Source: Haplomitrium mnioides (taxonomy: Eukaryota; Marchantiophyta; Haplomitriopsida; Calobryales). Taken from it: 23,915 nucleotides of DNA. Positions 1-9,659 of the stretch are shown here, piece after piece; positions within the stretch are counted from its first letter, which is position 1, and each line of letters opens with the position of its first letter. The stretch spans positions 1-23,915 of the forward strand of contig JBNGIS010009500.1 in assembly GCA_049999725.1 (NCBI GenBank), written 5' to 3'. The position numbers were made by a program, and so were the translations under genes. Below the pieces are notes generated by a model. That model searched no databases. It saw only the letters and a list, made by a program, of their open reading frames with translations, and had not been told where the DNA came from.

Positions 1-917
1 AAAATGAGGATAATAGAAATAATACTAATAAATAAATTAATATAATAAAATAATTATAGTTGACCATAGGGTACCTTTTTTTTATCCCCATACTATCGGA
101 TAGGGGAATAACAGTTTTTTCTATAATAATATATGATAATAAAATATTATAAAATAATATACAACACCAAACTTTTTCTCATACATGGGGAGTAGAGTAC
201 CCTTCCGAACTTCCCATAGCAATGGAGTTGCTGATCAACCATCGAACCGTCTTACGCGGCCCTCATTGCCTAGCCCTCCACTCCATTTGTCCAAACTGCC
301 CTCCAATCGATCACTTGGTCTTCTGTGTCGATTGGACTGGTCCTCCGATGGTTCCAACATAACTTGCTTTCTTCAGACTCTAGACACATCCTCACACTAA
401 CTTGATACTTTTTACGCCTTTGGGCACCAGCTTGATCAATCATTGGCACAAATTGCGGTACTAGGCCAAGTAAAACGCAAAAATTCGAAAAATACCGAAA
501 AAGCTTGACCGACATAAACCTCTTATAGCACTATTAAAAAATGCGGTTTTGTCGTTTTTTTCTGCAAAACGACAAAATATGGAACTTTTTATAAAGAAAA
601 TGAAAAAAAGAAATTAGAAAGATGAAAACGAGCAATGCTTTATATACAAACTTTTTTTTTGGCAGCATGTGAACCTACGTGTCAAGAGCTCTACGAATCA
701 ATTTTTGGTGGAAATAACATTTTTTGAAATTTAGCGATAAAAGAAGCGCTAGTGGAAAGTTTCTTTCCATTATCGCGAGTTTAGTGTTTGGTTTTGGTTT
801 TCTGATTATTGCTATTCTTACATTTACTCAAGTTTTTGCCATTTCCAGCGTTTAGTGATTTTTGAACTTTTGTTTAGTACATTTTTCACCTCCAAAAAGA
901 CCTTTTTTTCTATCTAG
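1..917. other. AT-rich 5' flank, no supportable gene
   Basis: Mostly A/T-rich sequence with homopolymer runs. A more GC-balanced island at about 185-515 is open on both strands for 70-80 codons, but neither peptide shows a motif I recognise and both lack codon character. A pyrimidine-rich stretch ending in AG at 901-917 is a good splice acceptor for the exon that follows, so an upstream non-coding or short coding exon of the host gene may lie here. I could not define it or its promoter. Confidence 0.5.
547..577. repeat. Perfect 12-bp inverted repeat (hairpin)
   Basis: TTTTGTCGTTTT at 547-558 is followed after 7 bases by its exact reverse complement at 566-577. It could form a 12-bp stem. No coding or mobile context explains it; it may be chance in AT-rich DNA or a relic of a small element. 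Confidence 0.5.
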
Positions 918-1279
918 AGAATGGTCTCTCAGGGAATTGTTTCCCACCCTCTCAACCGAAGCCATATAGGTATTCAGATGTTATCAAGGCTCTAAAGCCT
1001 GAAAGACTTGAGTGGAAACGACTTGTAAATTACTACTCTGTGAAAGATCCCGATCAACATCTTTACCTTTTTGCTGGTGAAGTTGAAAAGTTCAATTTGG
1101 GCCTACTGGTCCAAATTACAATGATCCGAGAGGGGAAAAAAGCAAACATTGGGCTGCTTGTGAAGGCCCAAGACTCAATTACGCTTTATTGTGCAAATCG
1201 TTAGCAATTTGATTTTTTGGAGTACAAGGAGAGAGACATTTTTGCTGTGCATGTTTGGGCATCAAGGGAAGATGGCAAG
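918..1279 (+). pseudogene. Host gene exon 1 (N-terminal region, unknown domain)
   Basis: A pyrimidine tract ending in AG at 916-917 precedes the exon. The reading frame (codon AAT at 920-922) is open for over 90 codons, meets one TAG at 1202-1204, then stays open to a consensus donor AAG|GTGAGT at 1280. The peptide is rich in aromatic and charged residues and has amino acid use typical of a real protein (motifs SDVIKALKPERLEWKRL and IFAVHVWASREDGK flank the middle). I do not recognise the domain. There is no in-frame ATG before the first conserved-looking part, so this is probably not the first exon. The exon ends exactly on a codon boundary (phase 0). Confidence 0.55.
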
Positions 1280-1606
1280 GTGAGTTCCAAAATCGTTTTT
1301 CTTTTTTCTCTTTCTTTACTTAGTTGCAACTCGCAGGAAGTCCATGCGCGCATGGACTTCTATGTCCATTCACGCTTGGATGTTGGAGTCCATGCACACA
1401 TGGACTTGAGAGTCCGTGCGCACAAAGACTTGAGAGTCCTTGCGCGCAAGGACTCCCAAGTCCATGTATGTATGGACTCTCTAGTCCAAGCACGTATGGA
1501 CTTCCTTGTTCACTGCACGCTTGTATTTTATTAAAGTCCTTGCGCTTTGTGAATGCCATTCCAATATTTTTACTTATGCCTAATTAATGTTTGTCTTTAT
1601 TTTCAG
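1280..1606 (+). other. Host gene intron 1
   Basis: Starts GTGAGT and ends after a T-rich tract in TTTTCAG; about 327 bases, phase 0. Most of its 5' half is an array of 24-bp near-palindromic units, annotated separately. The rest is AT-rich. Confidence 0.6.
1334..1520. repeat. 24-bp palindromic minisatellite, array 1 (intron 1)
   Basis: About seven to eight tandem units near 24 bp. Each carries an 18-bp dyad core. The first unit, 1337-1360, is a perfect 24-bp palindrome with core GTCCATGCGCGCATGGAC. Another unit has the perfect palindrome GTCCTTGCGCGCAAGGAC, where A/T at arm position 5 is swapped on both arms. Other units have one to three mismatches. Because each unit reads alike on both strands, long ORFs appear on both strands; these are artefacts. 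Confidence 0.85.
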
Positions 1607-3087
1607 TTCACTCAATATTTGGCCAATTTCGTAGATGGGTACAAAGATGGGAAGTGCATTGAGTGGGATTGCATAAAACTGGCAATGCAAATCAAGCTTC
1701 TGAAGCCCAAGAAGGGCGTCAATATCTAGATACTGGTGTCGCATTCGACCGCGGCAACATTCTCCGTTCATGCTATAGGGATTTTTTCCCAAAAGAAGAG
1801 AAAGGAGTCTGATCCAGTTGAGGCTCCGAAGAAGAAGAACCCGACCGAAAAAAGAAAAAGCCTTTACAAGCACCAGTTGTTGAGGAGAAGCCAGCCCTTC
1901 GGAATTTGAAGCAAAATCTACTTTGTCTGCCCCCTCGTCTTCATCACCAAACAACTTGGGGCAAGACTCGGAGCCGGAGCCAGAGCTAGTTCAAGCTCCT
2001 ACATCAAGATCAAAAAGGCAATCCCACAAGGGGTTGCGTACTTTTCAGGAAAGAGAACAGGTGGATCCTCAGACAGTGTCTAAGGAGGACAAAAACAAGA
2101 TAAGGGAGTCTGCAATCCAGCGTTGCAGAGTCCGTGAAGAGACAATAACAATAAGGCTGGAAAACTTGAATCTGCCCAAGCCTGGAATGGACAATTGGGG
2201 TCCATTCCAAATTCGAAGATTGAGTGAGGATTTTGTGGAGCTTCTTGCGCAAAGAATGCTCACAAACAAGTACGCGCACTCTTTTCTTTATTGTGGTTGT
2301 AGACCCGAAGTGTGGTCTTAAAGACAAGTCAAAGTTCGACATCAGAAACCTTGACAAGTATCGTTACAAGATAGCAGGAGGCAATCACAGTGTTGTAGCA
2401 AGGTAGCTACTTATCACCAAATATGGAGCAAAGAATCATGCTCTATCACTCTGCAATTGTTATGTGTACATGGGCCTCACACCAACATAGGCCCGCATTT
2501 TTGCTACCGATGACAATTATGACCAGAGGTATAGGCTTGAAATGACCTCTATTCAAAAGGTCAAGTATCAGCATCAAAGATTTGTGGAGAGTAGGATGGT
2601 TTCATCCCAAAAATTGAAAAAGGAGTTAGTGTTGGAAACCTTGGAGATTAATCCCAAGTCTCCACTTGAAAAGACTGTAACTTCTTAGGACAACTGGTTC
2701 CAACTTACATTCAAAAGTGGAGAGCTCTGGGATCTACAGCAGAGCATTTTTTCAATGTGGGAGAAGAATACTGTGAAAGGCCAAAAGCCAAAGACCAAAG
2801 GATCTCTCAGAATGGAGGATATGAAGTGTACACCTTGGAGATCCTTTCAGGGTCTTCCAGATGAAGTAAAGGTTTTTATTTTGAAGCGGGTGGAAGCCGT
2901 GGAGCTTTCAATGGACAAGATATCTTGGGAGGCGGAGAGACACAAAGTTTTGGCGGTAATGGTAAAATGCTTTTGTTCTGAGGTGTACTGCAGTACGTGG
3001 GAAGACGCAAGAGAGGAGTACCCTCTTCACACTGAAGAGTCCAAGATGGCTGAAGAGACCCTTTACTCAAGCTTCGAGAAGCTTTTG
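1607..3087 (+). pseudogene. Host gene exon 2: linker plus ParB-like domain
   Basis: Begins after TTTTCAG in phase 0 (first residues FTQYLANFVDGYKDGK). A TAG at 1727-1729 and a frameshift near 1870-1890 interrupt a Lys-rich, nuclear-localisation-like stretch. A Ser/Glu/Pro-rich linker follows (about 1896-2050). From about 2150 comes a ParB-like core. A frameshift near 2280-2300 leads to the strand FFIVVVDPK, then D-K-Y-R-Y-K-I-A-GGNHS-V-V-A at 2350-2400, the hallmark G-x-N/R-H of the ParB/sulfiredoxin fold. The frame then runs from about 2300 to 3087 with only three stops, all TAG (2404, 2488, 2686). The exon ends TTG|GTAACT at 3087/3088, phase 0. In bacteria this fold binds or hydrolyses CTP or acts as a nuclease; here only the motif is visible and its role is inference. 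Confidence 0.6.
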
Positions 3088-3169
3088 GTAACTCCTTCCT
3101 TTCACACAACATTTGTTTATTTGTATTTGCATTGAATATTTTGTAAATTGTTCTTTGGTTTAAGAAGTT

Positions 3170-3450
3170 TATGGTCCATTCGCACATGGACATCGAAGTC
3201 CATGCGCACATGGGCTTCGAAGTCAATATCTTGCTTGGACTTCGAAGTCAATGCGCACTTGAACAGCAAACTCCATGCGCACATGGACTTCAAAGTCCAT
3301 GCACGTATGAACTTTAAAGTCCAAGCGCGCTTGGACTTTGCATTTCAAATGCGTTTGGACTTTTAAAGTCCCTAATCGCTTGAACACCAAAGTCCATGCG
3401 CGTATGGACTTTGCAGTCCAAGCGCAAAGGTAAGGCAAAGTCTATGCGCA
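3170..3450. repeat. 24-bp palindromic minisatellite, array 2 left part (intron 2)
   Basis: About eleven imperfect 24-bp units of the same family as in intron 1. One unit contains the perfect palindrome GTCCAAGCGCGCTTGGAC, a third compensated arm variant. The array stops abruptly at the gypsy LTR end (TG at 3451) and resumes at 19407, so the element inserted into the array. Confidence 0.85.
3446..3450. repeat. Gypsy target-site duplication, left copy (GCGCA)
   Basis: Five bases beside the LTR terminus TGTCACTCCC. The right copy at 19407-19411 is GCGCG. The one mismatch is a CpG-to-CpA type transition. Because the host array itself is GCGC-rich, four matches out of five is only moderate support. 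Confidence 0.6.
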
Positions 3451-4818
3451 TGTCACTCCCCTCCTTCAGGCCTTAACCTTCACAAGTGCCACTTGGAAGG
3501 CAAGGGAGGACAGATTCAAGGCTCTTAGGTTCTTTTCTGAGATGGCCCCTATCCAGTTATCACTTTGAGGCTTTAAGGATCCACTCTTACCTTACAAGCT
3601 CTTTACTCACCTCTCACTCTCTTCAGCATGCAATCTGGTCATTCATTCACAAACCCCAAGTCCACATTCACACCACCCAGCATGCCTTGTGTAATTCCTT
3701 CAATGTATTCCAAGGGTCCCAAATCTTAGACCCTACCACCCTGTGTATATTGGGGGGCAGAAATGTGCTATATCCTGCACCAATGATCAATGATAATGGA
3801 CTGGACTCCCCTTCTCAAGGTTGTCACAATATCTGGTACAAACGTGATTCCTAACTATCCTAATATGAGCTATTCCCTACACTATAAAAAAGAGTAAGAA
3901 TTAGAGAACATTCACCCCCAAGGTCACAAGGTTGTGTCAAGGGACTTGACTCCCCCTTCAAAGCTATCCCAAGGTCTGCTCAATTGGTCCTGTCAAATCC
4001 TAATCTAAATGGCTTTGGTACAAAATATGCAAAATGTAAATCTAGCTAGTAAACATACATACACATATACACCCAACAATGCATTGCAACACAATAGAGT
4101 CCTTGAAAGCCCTTTGAAACTGGTCCCCCCAATAGACCTCTTCCTTTTGAATCACTTACCTTCTTCCATCTTCACCTCCACTTTCACACCCACACATCCT
4201 TCTCGAGATAGTTTTTCAACTTCCCTCGCGAGAAGCCCTGCTTTTACTTCCTCAGGCTAGGAAGAGGATTTCTTTGACTTCCACCTCTGGAAGACAGTCT
4301 TCTCGTTTGCAGGTAGCTCACTCCACCCCCGAGCCTCGAACAGATCTTCTCCGCAGTGCGCAGGCACTCACGCAACCACCCTCTTCACAGCTCCACTTGA
4401 AAGATTACACCAAAACGCACTCCGAGCACTCTGGGTTGATGCTCCTGCATAAAGAATGCAAAGACAACTCCAAGATCCCACTTGGCAGCCTCTCTCAAAT
4501 TCTCAACAGGCTGGATTCCCTTCTAGTCTCCCGTATCGATCCACCTCCGCTCTTGGTCCACTTACTAGGATGAGTTCATATAGATTGCCCAAGCCTCTAG
4601 AGCTCTACACCGAGCAATTCTCAATGCCCCTCCAATCCACCTCCACCCCTGCTTGCCCCCAGTGCGAGTTCACTCGCTTCACGTAGCTTCTCACTGGAAT
4701 CCGATCCTGCCTTACCTCGTTTGCGTTTTCCTTGTCTCGAGATCGCTCGCCGCGTCTCTAGTTTGCTTGCATATACCCCTCGAGCTTCCACTGATCCTCC
4801 AAGTCCTTCCCGTTGAAA

Positions 4819-4924
4819 GTTCATTAATCACGTTAGGCTCAGATTAGGAGGTCGCAACACCTGACGCCACTGTTCGTTAATCCCGTTGGCTCGGATTCGG
4901 ACGTTGCGACGCGTGTCCTGCCAG
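4819..4924. repeat. Two-unit 53-bp tandem repeat inside the LTR
   Basis: Unit 1 begins at 4819 and unit 2 at 4872. Both start GTTCRTTAATCMCGTTRGCTC and continue with a GATT-GG-GTYGC pattern. The same pair exists in the 5' LTR, where the first unit (13862 onward, resuming at 17588) is split by the nested solo LTR and the second starts near 17629. Confidence 0.7.
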
Positions 4925-5747
4925 TTAGTCGAATGATGCCAAGTACAACGATAATGTTGAAGTGAGTGCGAGGAATCTTGCAGGTTCAGATTTCGTAGAT
5001 TCCCACAGAACCAAGTCTGAAGAACCCCACTGAACAAGGTTCTAAAGAGTTCCGCCAAACTTGAGTCCAAAGGAATCTTGCAGATTCGCATCCAAAGATT
5101 CCCACGAGTCCAATCCCGCGGACTTCAGCGGAACTAGAGTCTGTTGACTTTTCCTCCGTTGTCGCCGTCCGACGCCGCATTCAACCTGAAAGTTGGACCG
5201 GCGCTTTGACCTCGCCCCGTAGTTGACCTCGAATCCCAAGCCAAAGAATCAGACGGATAGGGAAGCCCACAAGATTCCTCGGACTCCTCCAAAGTGCCAC
5301 GTGTCGAGGTTCACTTCCTTCTGTGCCCGCCGTCTGACGTTGTTTTCAAAGGAGGTAGCCTGACCGTCGCGTTGACTTGGTTCCGTGGTTGACTCCGCTC
5401 TGACCCAGAGGATCCATCAGACCCTCCCCGAGTGCCACATCATCTGAAGCTACGTCGTCCGATGCCCCCCCGCAAAGTGGTAGGTGGACCGCCGCTCTGA
5501 CCCTCCTCCGAGGTTGACATTTCTCTGACTTGAGTTCCAACGGACTCCGTCTTACCGCCACGTGTCAATTGACTCTCACCAAGTCCTCCGAGGACGCCAC
5601 ATAATCCGCAAAGCCGCCGCTTGACGTCGTTCCGCAAGGGGATAGTCTGACTGTCACGTTGACCTTTCTCCGATGAAGACAACGGGCCCTCCCCTTCGTC
5701 CATGTTTTTGCTAAACTTTGCGGGCCTCCTGCACTTGCCATGTTTCC

Positions 5748-5945
5748 GTTAAAAGCCCTTGGACGCTTCGGGCCCGCCACCTCTCCTTGAAGACTTGCGG
5801 ACTCCCTAGCGCTGACACATCATCCGCTAAAAGCCCTCGGACGCCTCGAGCCTGCCACCTCTTCGTGAAGACTTACGGACTCCCTGGGCCTACCACCTCT
5901 CCGTGAAGATTTGTAGACTCCTTGGCGCCGACACGTCATCCGCTG
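5748..5945. repeat. 79-bp tandem repeats in 3' LTR (two units)
   Basis: Two head-to-tail units share the pattern taaaagccc, GGACGC, CGCCACCTCT, GTGAAGACTT, GGACTCCCT and CACGTCATCCGC. The 5' LTR has three such units (18506-18777). One extra unit explains most of the length difference between the GC-rich parts of the two LTRs. Confidence 0.75.
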
Positions 5946-6571
5946 AATCTCTTGAAGCTCTCTGAAGATGCCATGTTTTCGCGGAATCCTCCAGAGCCTT
6001 CAATAGACTCCACATTTCCGTTGAGGGCCGCGGGTACTCAAGAAAAGGGTCAGACCCTTGTCGAACTTGTCTCATGCATGCGGGATCGAAGCGTCCCCCA
6101 ATCCCTGGCCTAGCCCTTGCTCACGAAGGTCTCGACCCTCTCCGTCTATCCCTGATCCTCGCCTCTGGTGTGTGGCATCTGCAGGCTTGCTCTGCGGTCC
6201 TCATCCTCTTGGAGCTCTTTCGGATTTCCACCTTGTAGCTTCAACCTTTCTCCTCCAGCCCCTTTGCCTCTGGTGGGCATTCCTTCCTACCCGCTAGGCC
6301 TCGATTCCCTCATCCTAATGACACTTACGGGCTCTCGTTGGCTTCCTTCGAAATTTAGTGGTGCCCCTCCACTTGTTGGCGACCACTGCTCCCTTCTCTC
6401 CTCTTGCAATGATCCCGTCCCACTCCTTGGATGCATACGATCTGCTTGTACCCTTAGATTGAAGTAGTTCCGCTCTTTCGAGGTGCTTTTACACTTACTA
6501 GAGGGGAATTAGCCGAGTGCTGCTCTTGATGGGAAGAATTCTGTGTCAGCACCCCAATTCAATGGCTGATA

Positions 6572-6584
6572 TAATTCCCCCTTC
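6572..6584 (-). promoter_or_regulatory. Polypurine tract of gypsy element
   Basis: On the minus strand GAAGGGGGAATTA directly abuts the start of the 3' LTR (TATCAG, originally TGTCAG). This is the expected plus-strand primer site for reverse transcription. Its position fixes the 3' LTR boundary at 6571/6572 and confirms minus-strand orientation. Confidence 0.8.
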
Positions 6585-6694
6585 GAGTTTGAAGCAACTC
6601 CGTGAACACCCTTCCTCGTTCCTCGATCTGTTGGGTGCCTCTTCCGAGTGGTCACTGACTGGCCTCCGTAGCTACTACAGTACAAACCCACAAA

Positions 6695-6714
6695 CCCCCC
6701 CCCCCCCCCCCCCC
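6695..6714. repeat. 20-base C homopolymer (G20 on element sense strand)
   Basis: Twenty consecutive C on the + strand, between the polypurine tract and the pol stop. In the element's sense it is a G20 run about 110 bases upstream of the polypurine tract. The exact length is uncertain because such runs are error-prone in sequencing. Confidence 0.85.
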
Positions 6715-6734
6715 TCCAAACTCACACACACAAC

Positions 6735-8138
6735 TCACCTCTGCTGGCCGGGTACCTTTGGTGGGATCACAATTGGCTCCCCTCCCTCCTCCTCTTGATT
6801 GACATACCCATACCTCTTGAGTCAGTCGAAGTGCATTCGATTGGCAAATTTGTGTCCCTTCAACGTCTCCAACTCTGCTAACCCATTCCGATGTAGCTTC
6901 TTCATCACAAATGGTCCCATCCACCTTGTGTGCAGTTTCCTAGGGAAATGCACAAACCTGTTGTCATACAACAACACCATATTTCCCTCCAAGAGGTCAA
7001 TTGGTTTGAGTCCCTTATCATGCTGTCACTTCCTCAGCTGTTGTTGGTGCTCCAACCTAACCTCCCTTGGGCTAGCTCCCTGGTTTCCTCCAGGCTTTCT
7101 AGTTGATAGAGCCTTTCCCTCTTTCTCTAATCTTCCGCCATCCTTTCTTGTTCCAGCAATCGTCTAGTGGGCACCTCATACTCCACTAACACTAAAGCAT
7201 GCTGTCCAAAGACCAAGAAGTAGGTGCAGTAGCCCGTTGTGGTCTTGTAAGCCAAATTGTATGCATGGGTCGTGGTGAGCAGCTTGAGATCCCAATCTGC
7301 TTTGTTGGCTGCCACCGTTTTGCTGAGGATCTTCCCCATGATCCCGTTGGCTCTCTCTGTGAGACCACTAGCCTTGGGATGGTAGGCTGTGGTGCGTCTA
7401 TGCTTGATCAGGTAGCGGTTGGTCAGGTCTCGGATTACTTGATTGATGAAATGGGTGCCTTGATCACTCACCAGCTCCAAAGGAGGCCCAAATCTGCAGA
7501 ACATCTACTCATAGAGAAAGGCCGCCACTGTTTTGGCATCATCCTTCTGAGTTGTTCTGGCCTCCACCCACTTGGTTGCATAATCTGTGGCCAGCAAGAT
7601 ATACCTATTGCCCTTGTGAGTGGAAGGTGCAATTGGCCCGATGAAGTCAATCCCCCACTTCTCAAAAGGTGCCAAGGGGATGATAGGCACTAGAGGATGG
7701 TGTTGATTTGTTGTAGGCCTCCCCGTTCTTTGGCACGCATCGCACCTCTTTACCCAAAAGTGCACATCCTTGTGCAAGATGGGCCACCAATATCCTGCAT
7801 CCAAGATTTTTTTGATCGTGGTGTCTGTTGCAAAATGGTCTCCCACCTCCTCTCCATGGAGGGCCCGCATTACCATTGTGTACTGATCCCGCTCTAGACA
7901 ACGTCTGATTATCCCATCATACCCCCTCTTATGCAGTAATCCTTTGATTAAGAGGTATGGATTTACCTTCTTGAGGAATAAAGCAGCTTCCTCTCTGCTG
8001 TTGTCTTTTGAAATTTGGGCGGAACAAAGGAATTTGGTGATGGTTGCATAGTCTGTGGCCCTTCCAGCTTTCACTTGGAGCAGGTCCTCATCAGGGAATT
8101 CATCACCCACCTCTTGTTGATTGACGGGTCCAGCAATC
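6735..8138 (-). pseudogene. Gypsy integrase domain (degenerate)
   Basis: Reads a zinc-binding region (L-H-G-E-E-V-G-D-H ... C-D-A-C, an HHCC type), then a catalytic core with D in WGIDFIGPI, D in LVSDQGTHF and E in GLTERANG: the D,D-E triad that inserts the cDNA. After the core come Y-Q-L-E-S-L-E-E-T-R and, in another frame, LLYDNRF and LHTRWMGPF, typical of the gypsy integrase C-terminus. TAG stops lie at 7505-7507 and 7127-7129, frameshifts near 7055 and at the RNase H junction near 8210, and TGA codons later. The final stop of this frame is TGA at 6735-6737. No chromodomain is visible. Confidence 0.85.
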
Positions 8139-9659
8139 CTAGAGAAGAAATCGGCATTGCTGTGCTTCCTCCCGGGTTTGATCCTGACTTCGAAGTTGAA
8201 TTCCTACAGGAGAAGAAAAAAACCTCGCAATCTGACCGGTGACATCGGGCTTGTTCACTATGTATTTGAGTGCATTGTGATCTGTATGGAAGATCACTTT
8301 GTAATGCAGCAAATAATGCTTGAATTTCTTCAAGGCATAGATAATCCTGAGGGTTTCTCGATCTGTGGCAGAGTAAGTCTTCTCTGTCAGGGCTAGTAGC
8401 CTGTTGGCAAAGTAAATTGGATGATCCCACTCCTTCTCATCCACCTGGCTTAACACCGCTCCGATGCAGAATCTAGACACATCGATCATCACGTGGAAGT
8501 CCTTCCCCCAGTTGGGAGGCACTAAGATAGAGGCGCTCGCCAGCCTCTTTTTCAGTTTGGTGAAGCTTGCCAATCTTTTAGGGGTGGCCTCAAATATGCT
8601 AACCCCCTTGGTCATTTGGGTGAGGAGCAGAGCTACTGAAACGAATTGGTCAATGAATCTTCGATAATATCTGACACATCCCAAGAATCCTTGCACCTCC
8701 TTTAGGTTGGTGGGGAATGCAACATTCATCCAATTGGCGATCTTTTCCTGATCCACCTCTATTCCCCTGCTAGAAATCTAGTCTCCAAGGAGTATCCCCT
8801 CCTTCACTCCAAAGAAACACTTACTCGGATGTAGTCTCAACCCCATTTCTCTGCACCATTGGAGGGTGAGCCTCACATCCCACTCGTGATTCTCCAGCTT
8901 GCCATACACCACGAAGTCATCGATGAACACTTCCAAGAATTTTCTGAGATAGCCGTGGAAGATATTCATCATCATCCGTTGAAACATTCCTGGTGCATTG
9001 CACAATCTGAAGGGCATCTTCTTTAAAGCAAACACCCCCCATTCCGTGGTGAATGTTGTTTTGAGTTGATCCTCTTCTCGAATCCAGATTTGATTATATC
9101 CAAAGTACTCGTTAAGGAAGCTATACACTTCTTGCCCCGCCACTAAATCCAGCACCCCATATGTGAAAAGAAACGGATAGTGGTCCTTCTTCGTAGCCTC
9201 ATTAAGCTTCCAAAAATCTTGGCATACTCGGATCTTCTTCTCCCCGTCTTGTCCCACCTTCTTGGACATCACTACCAAGGGGGACACCCATTTGCTATTG
9301 AGGACTGGGTAGATGAAATCGGCTTCCAACAGTTTGTCTATCTCCTCCTTTACCAGCAAGGAGAATCGTGGATTCATACGGTATTGTCGTTGTTGCACCG
9401 GGATTGTTGTTGGTTCCAAGTCGATCCAGTGCTCCTCAAATTCCCTCGGGACTCCATTCAAATCTATGTAACTCCAAGCAAAAGCGTCAATGAAATTATG
9501 CAGGAGATTGGTGAGGGTCCGCTTTGACTCTATGGGCAATTGGGAGCCTATGTGGAATGTGTGTCCTTCTCGGACCACCAATTGCTTGTGTTGGGCATCC
9601 TGCACCACCCTCATCTTGTTTTGCCCATGGTTGTCCTCTGCTCGCATTAGAGTAGCCAA
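8139..9659 (-). pseudogene. Gypsy reverse transcriptase and RNase H (degenerate)
   Basis: The RT spans about 9659-8778. It has the entry region WVSPLVVMSKK, V-C-Q-D-F-x-K-L-N (a decayed form of the VCVDYRxLN motif), M-P-F-R-L-C-N-A-P, and the catalytic box F-I-D-D at 8917-8928 (Y-x-D-D/F-x-D-D class). A TAG at 8778-8780 interrupts the L-G-x-x-I-S motif. RNase H follows in the same frame with D (MIDVSR), E (ATDRET) and D (HTDHNALKY). The frame is lost near 8210-8220 at an A-rich run. The order RT-RNase H-integrase marks Ty3/gypsy rather than Ty1/copia. Confidence 0.9.

Larger units (their letters stand above)
3451..6571 (-). repeat. Gypsy 3' LTR
   Basis: 3,121 bp; begins TGTCACTCCC and ends CTGATA at 6566-6571, where the other copy has CTGACA, so the terminal CA has mutated. 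It aligns as a direct repeat to 12461-13874 (first 1.4 kb) and 17588-19406 (remainder). In the first 140 aligned bases I count six differences, about 4%, nearly all transitions. The 1.4-kb part is AT-balanced; the remainder is GC-rich and carries repeated CACGTG/ACGT and TTGAC motifs. Short ORFs inside it are not conserved as proteins between copies. Confidence 0.9.

Noticed and set aside
270-515. 81-codon minus-strand ORF and its 71-codon plus-strand overlap
   Set aside because: No domain, no conserved motif, and overlapping open frames on both strands. I cannot support either as a gene.
1334-1520. CRISPR-like regular array
   Set aside because: Units are contiguous palindromes without unique spacers, in a spliced plant gene; it is a minisatellite.
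1217-1587. Overlapping ORFs on both strands with repeated Met-Asp-hydrophobic or Gly-Leu-Ser-Ser-Pro patterns
   Set aside because: They are translations of the 24-bp palindromic array, which is open on both strands because 24 is a multiple of three and the unit is self-complementary. Only the first 63 bases belong to exon 1.
3148-3438. Repetitive ORFs on both strands
   Set aside because: Same minisatellite artefact as in intron 1.
4009-4573. ORFs repeated nearly identically at 13019-13270 and 13313-13498
   Set aside because: They lie within the LTR; the repetition is LTR duplication, not a gene family. Frames are not preserved in the solo LTR.
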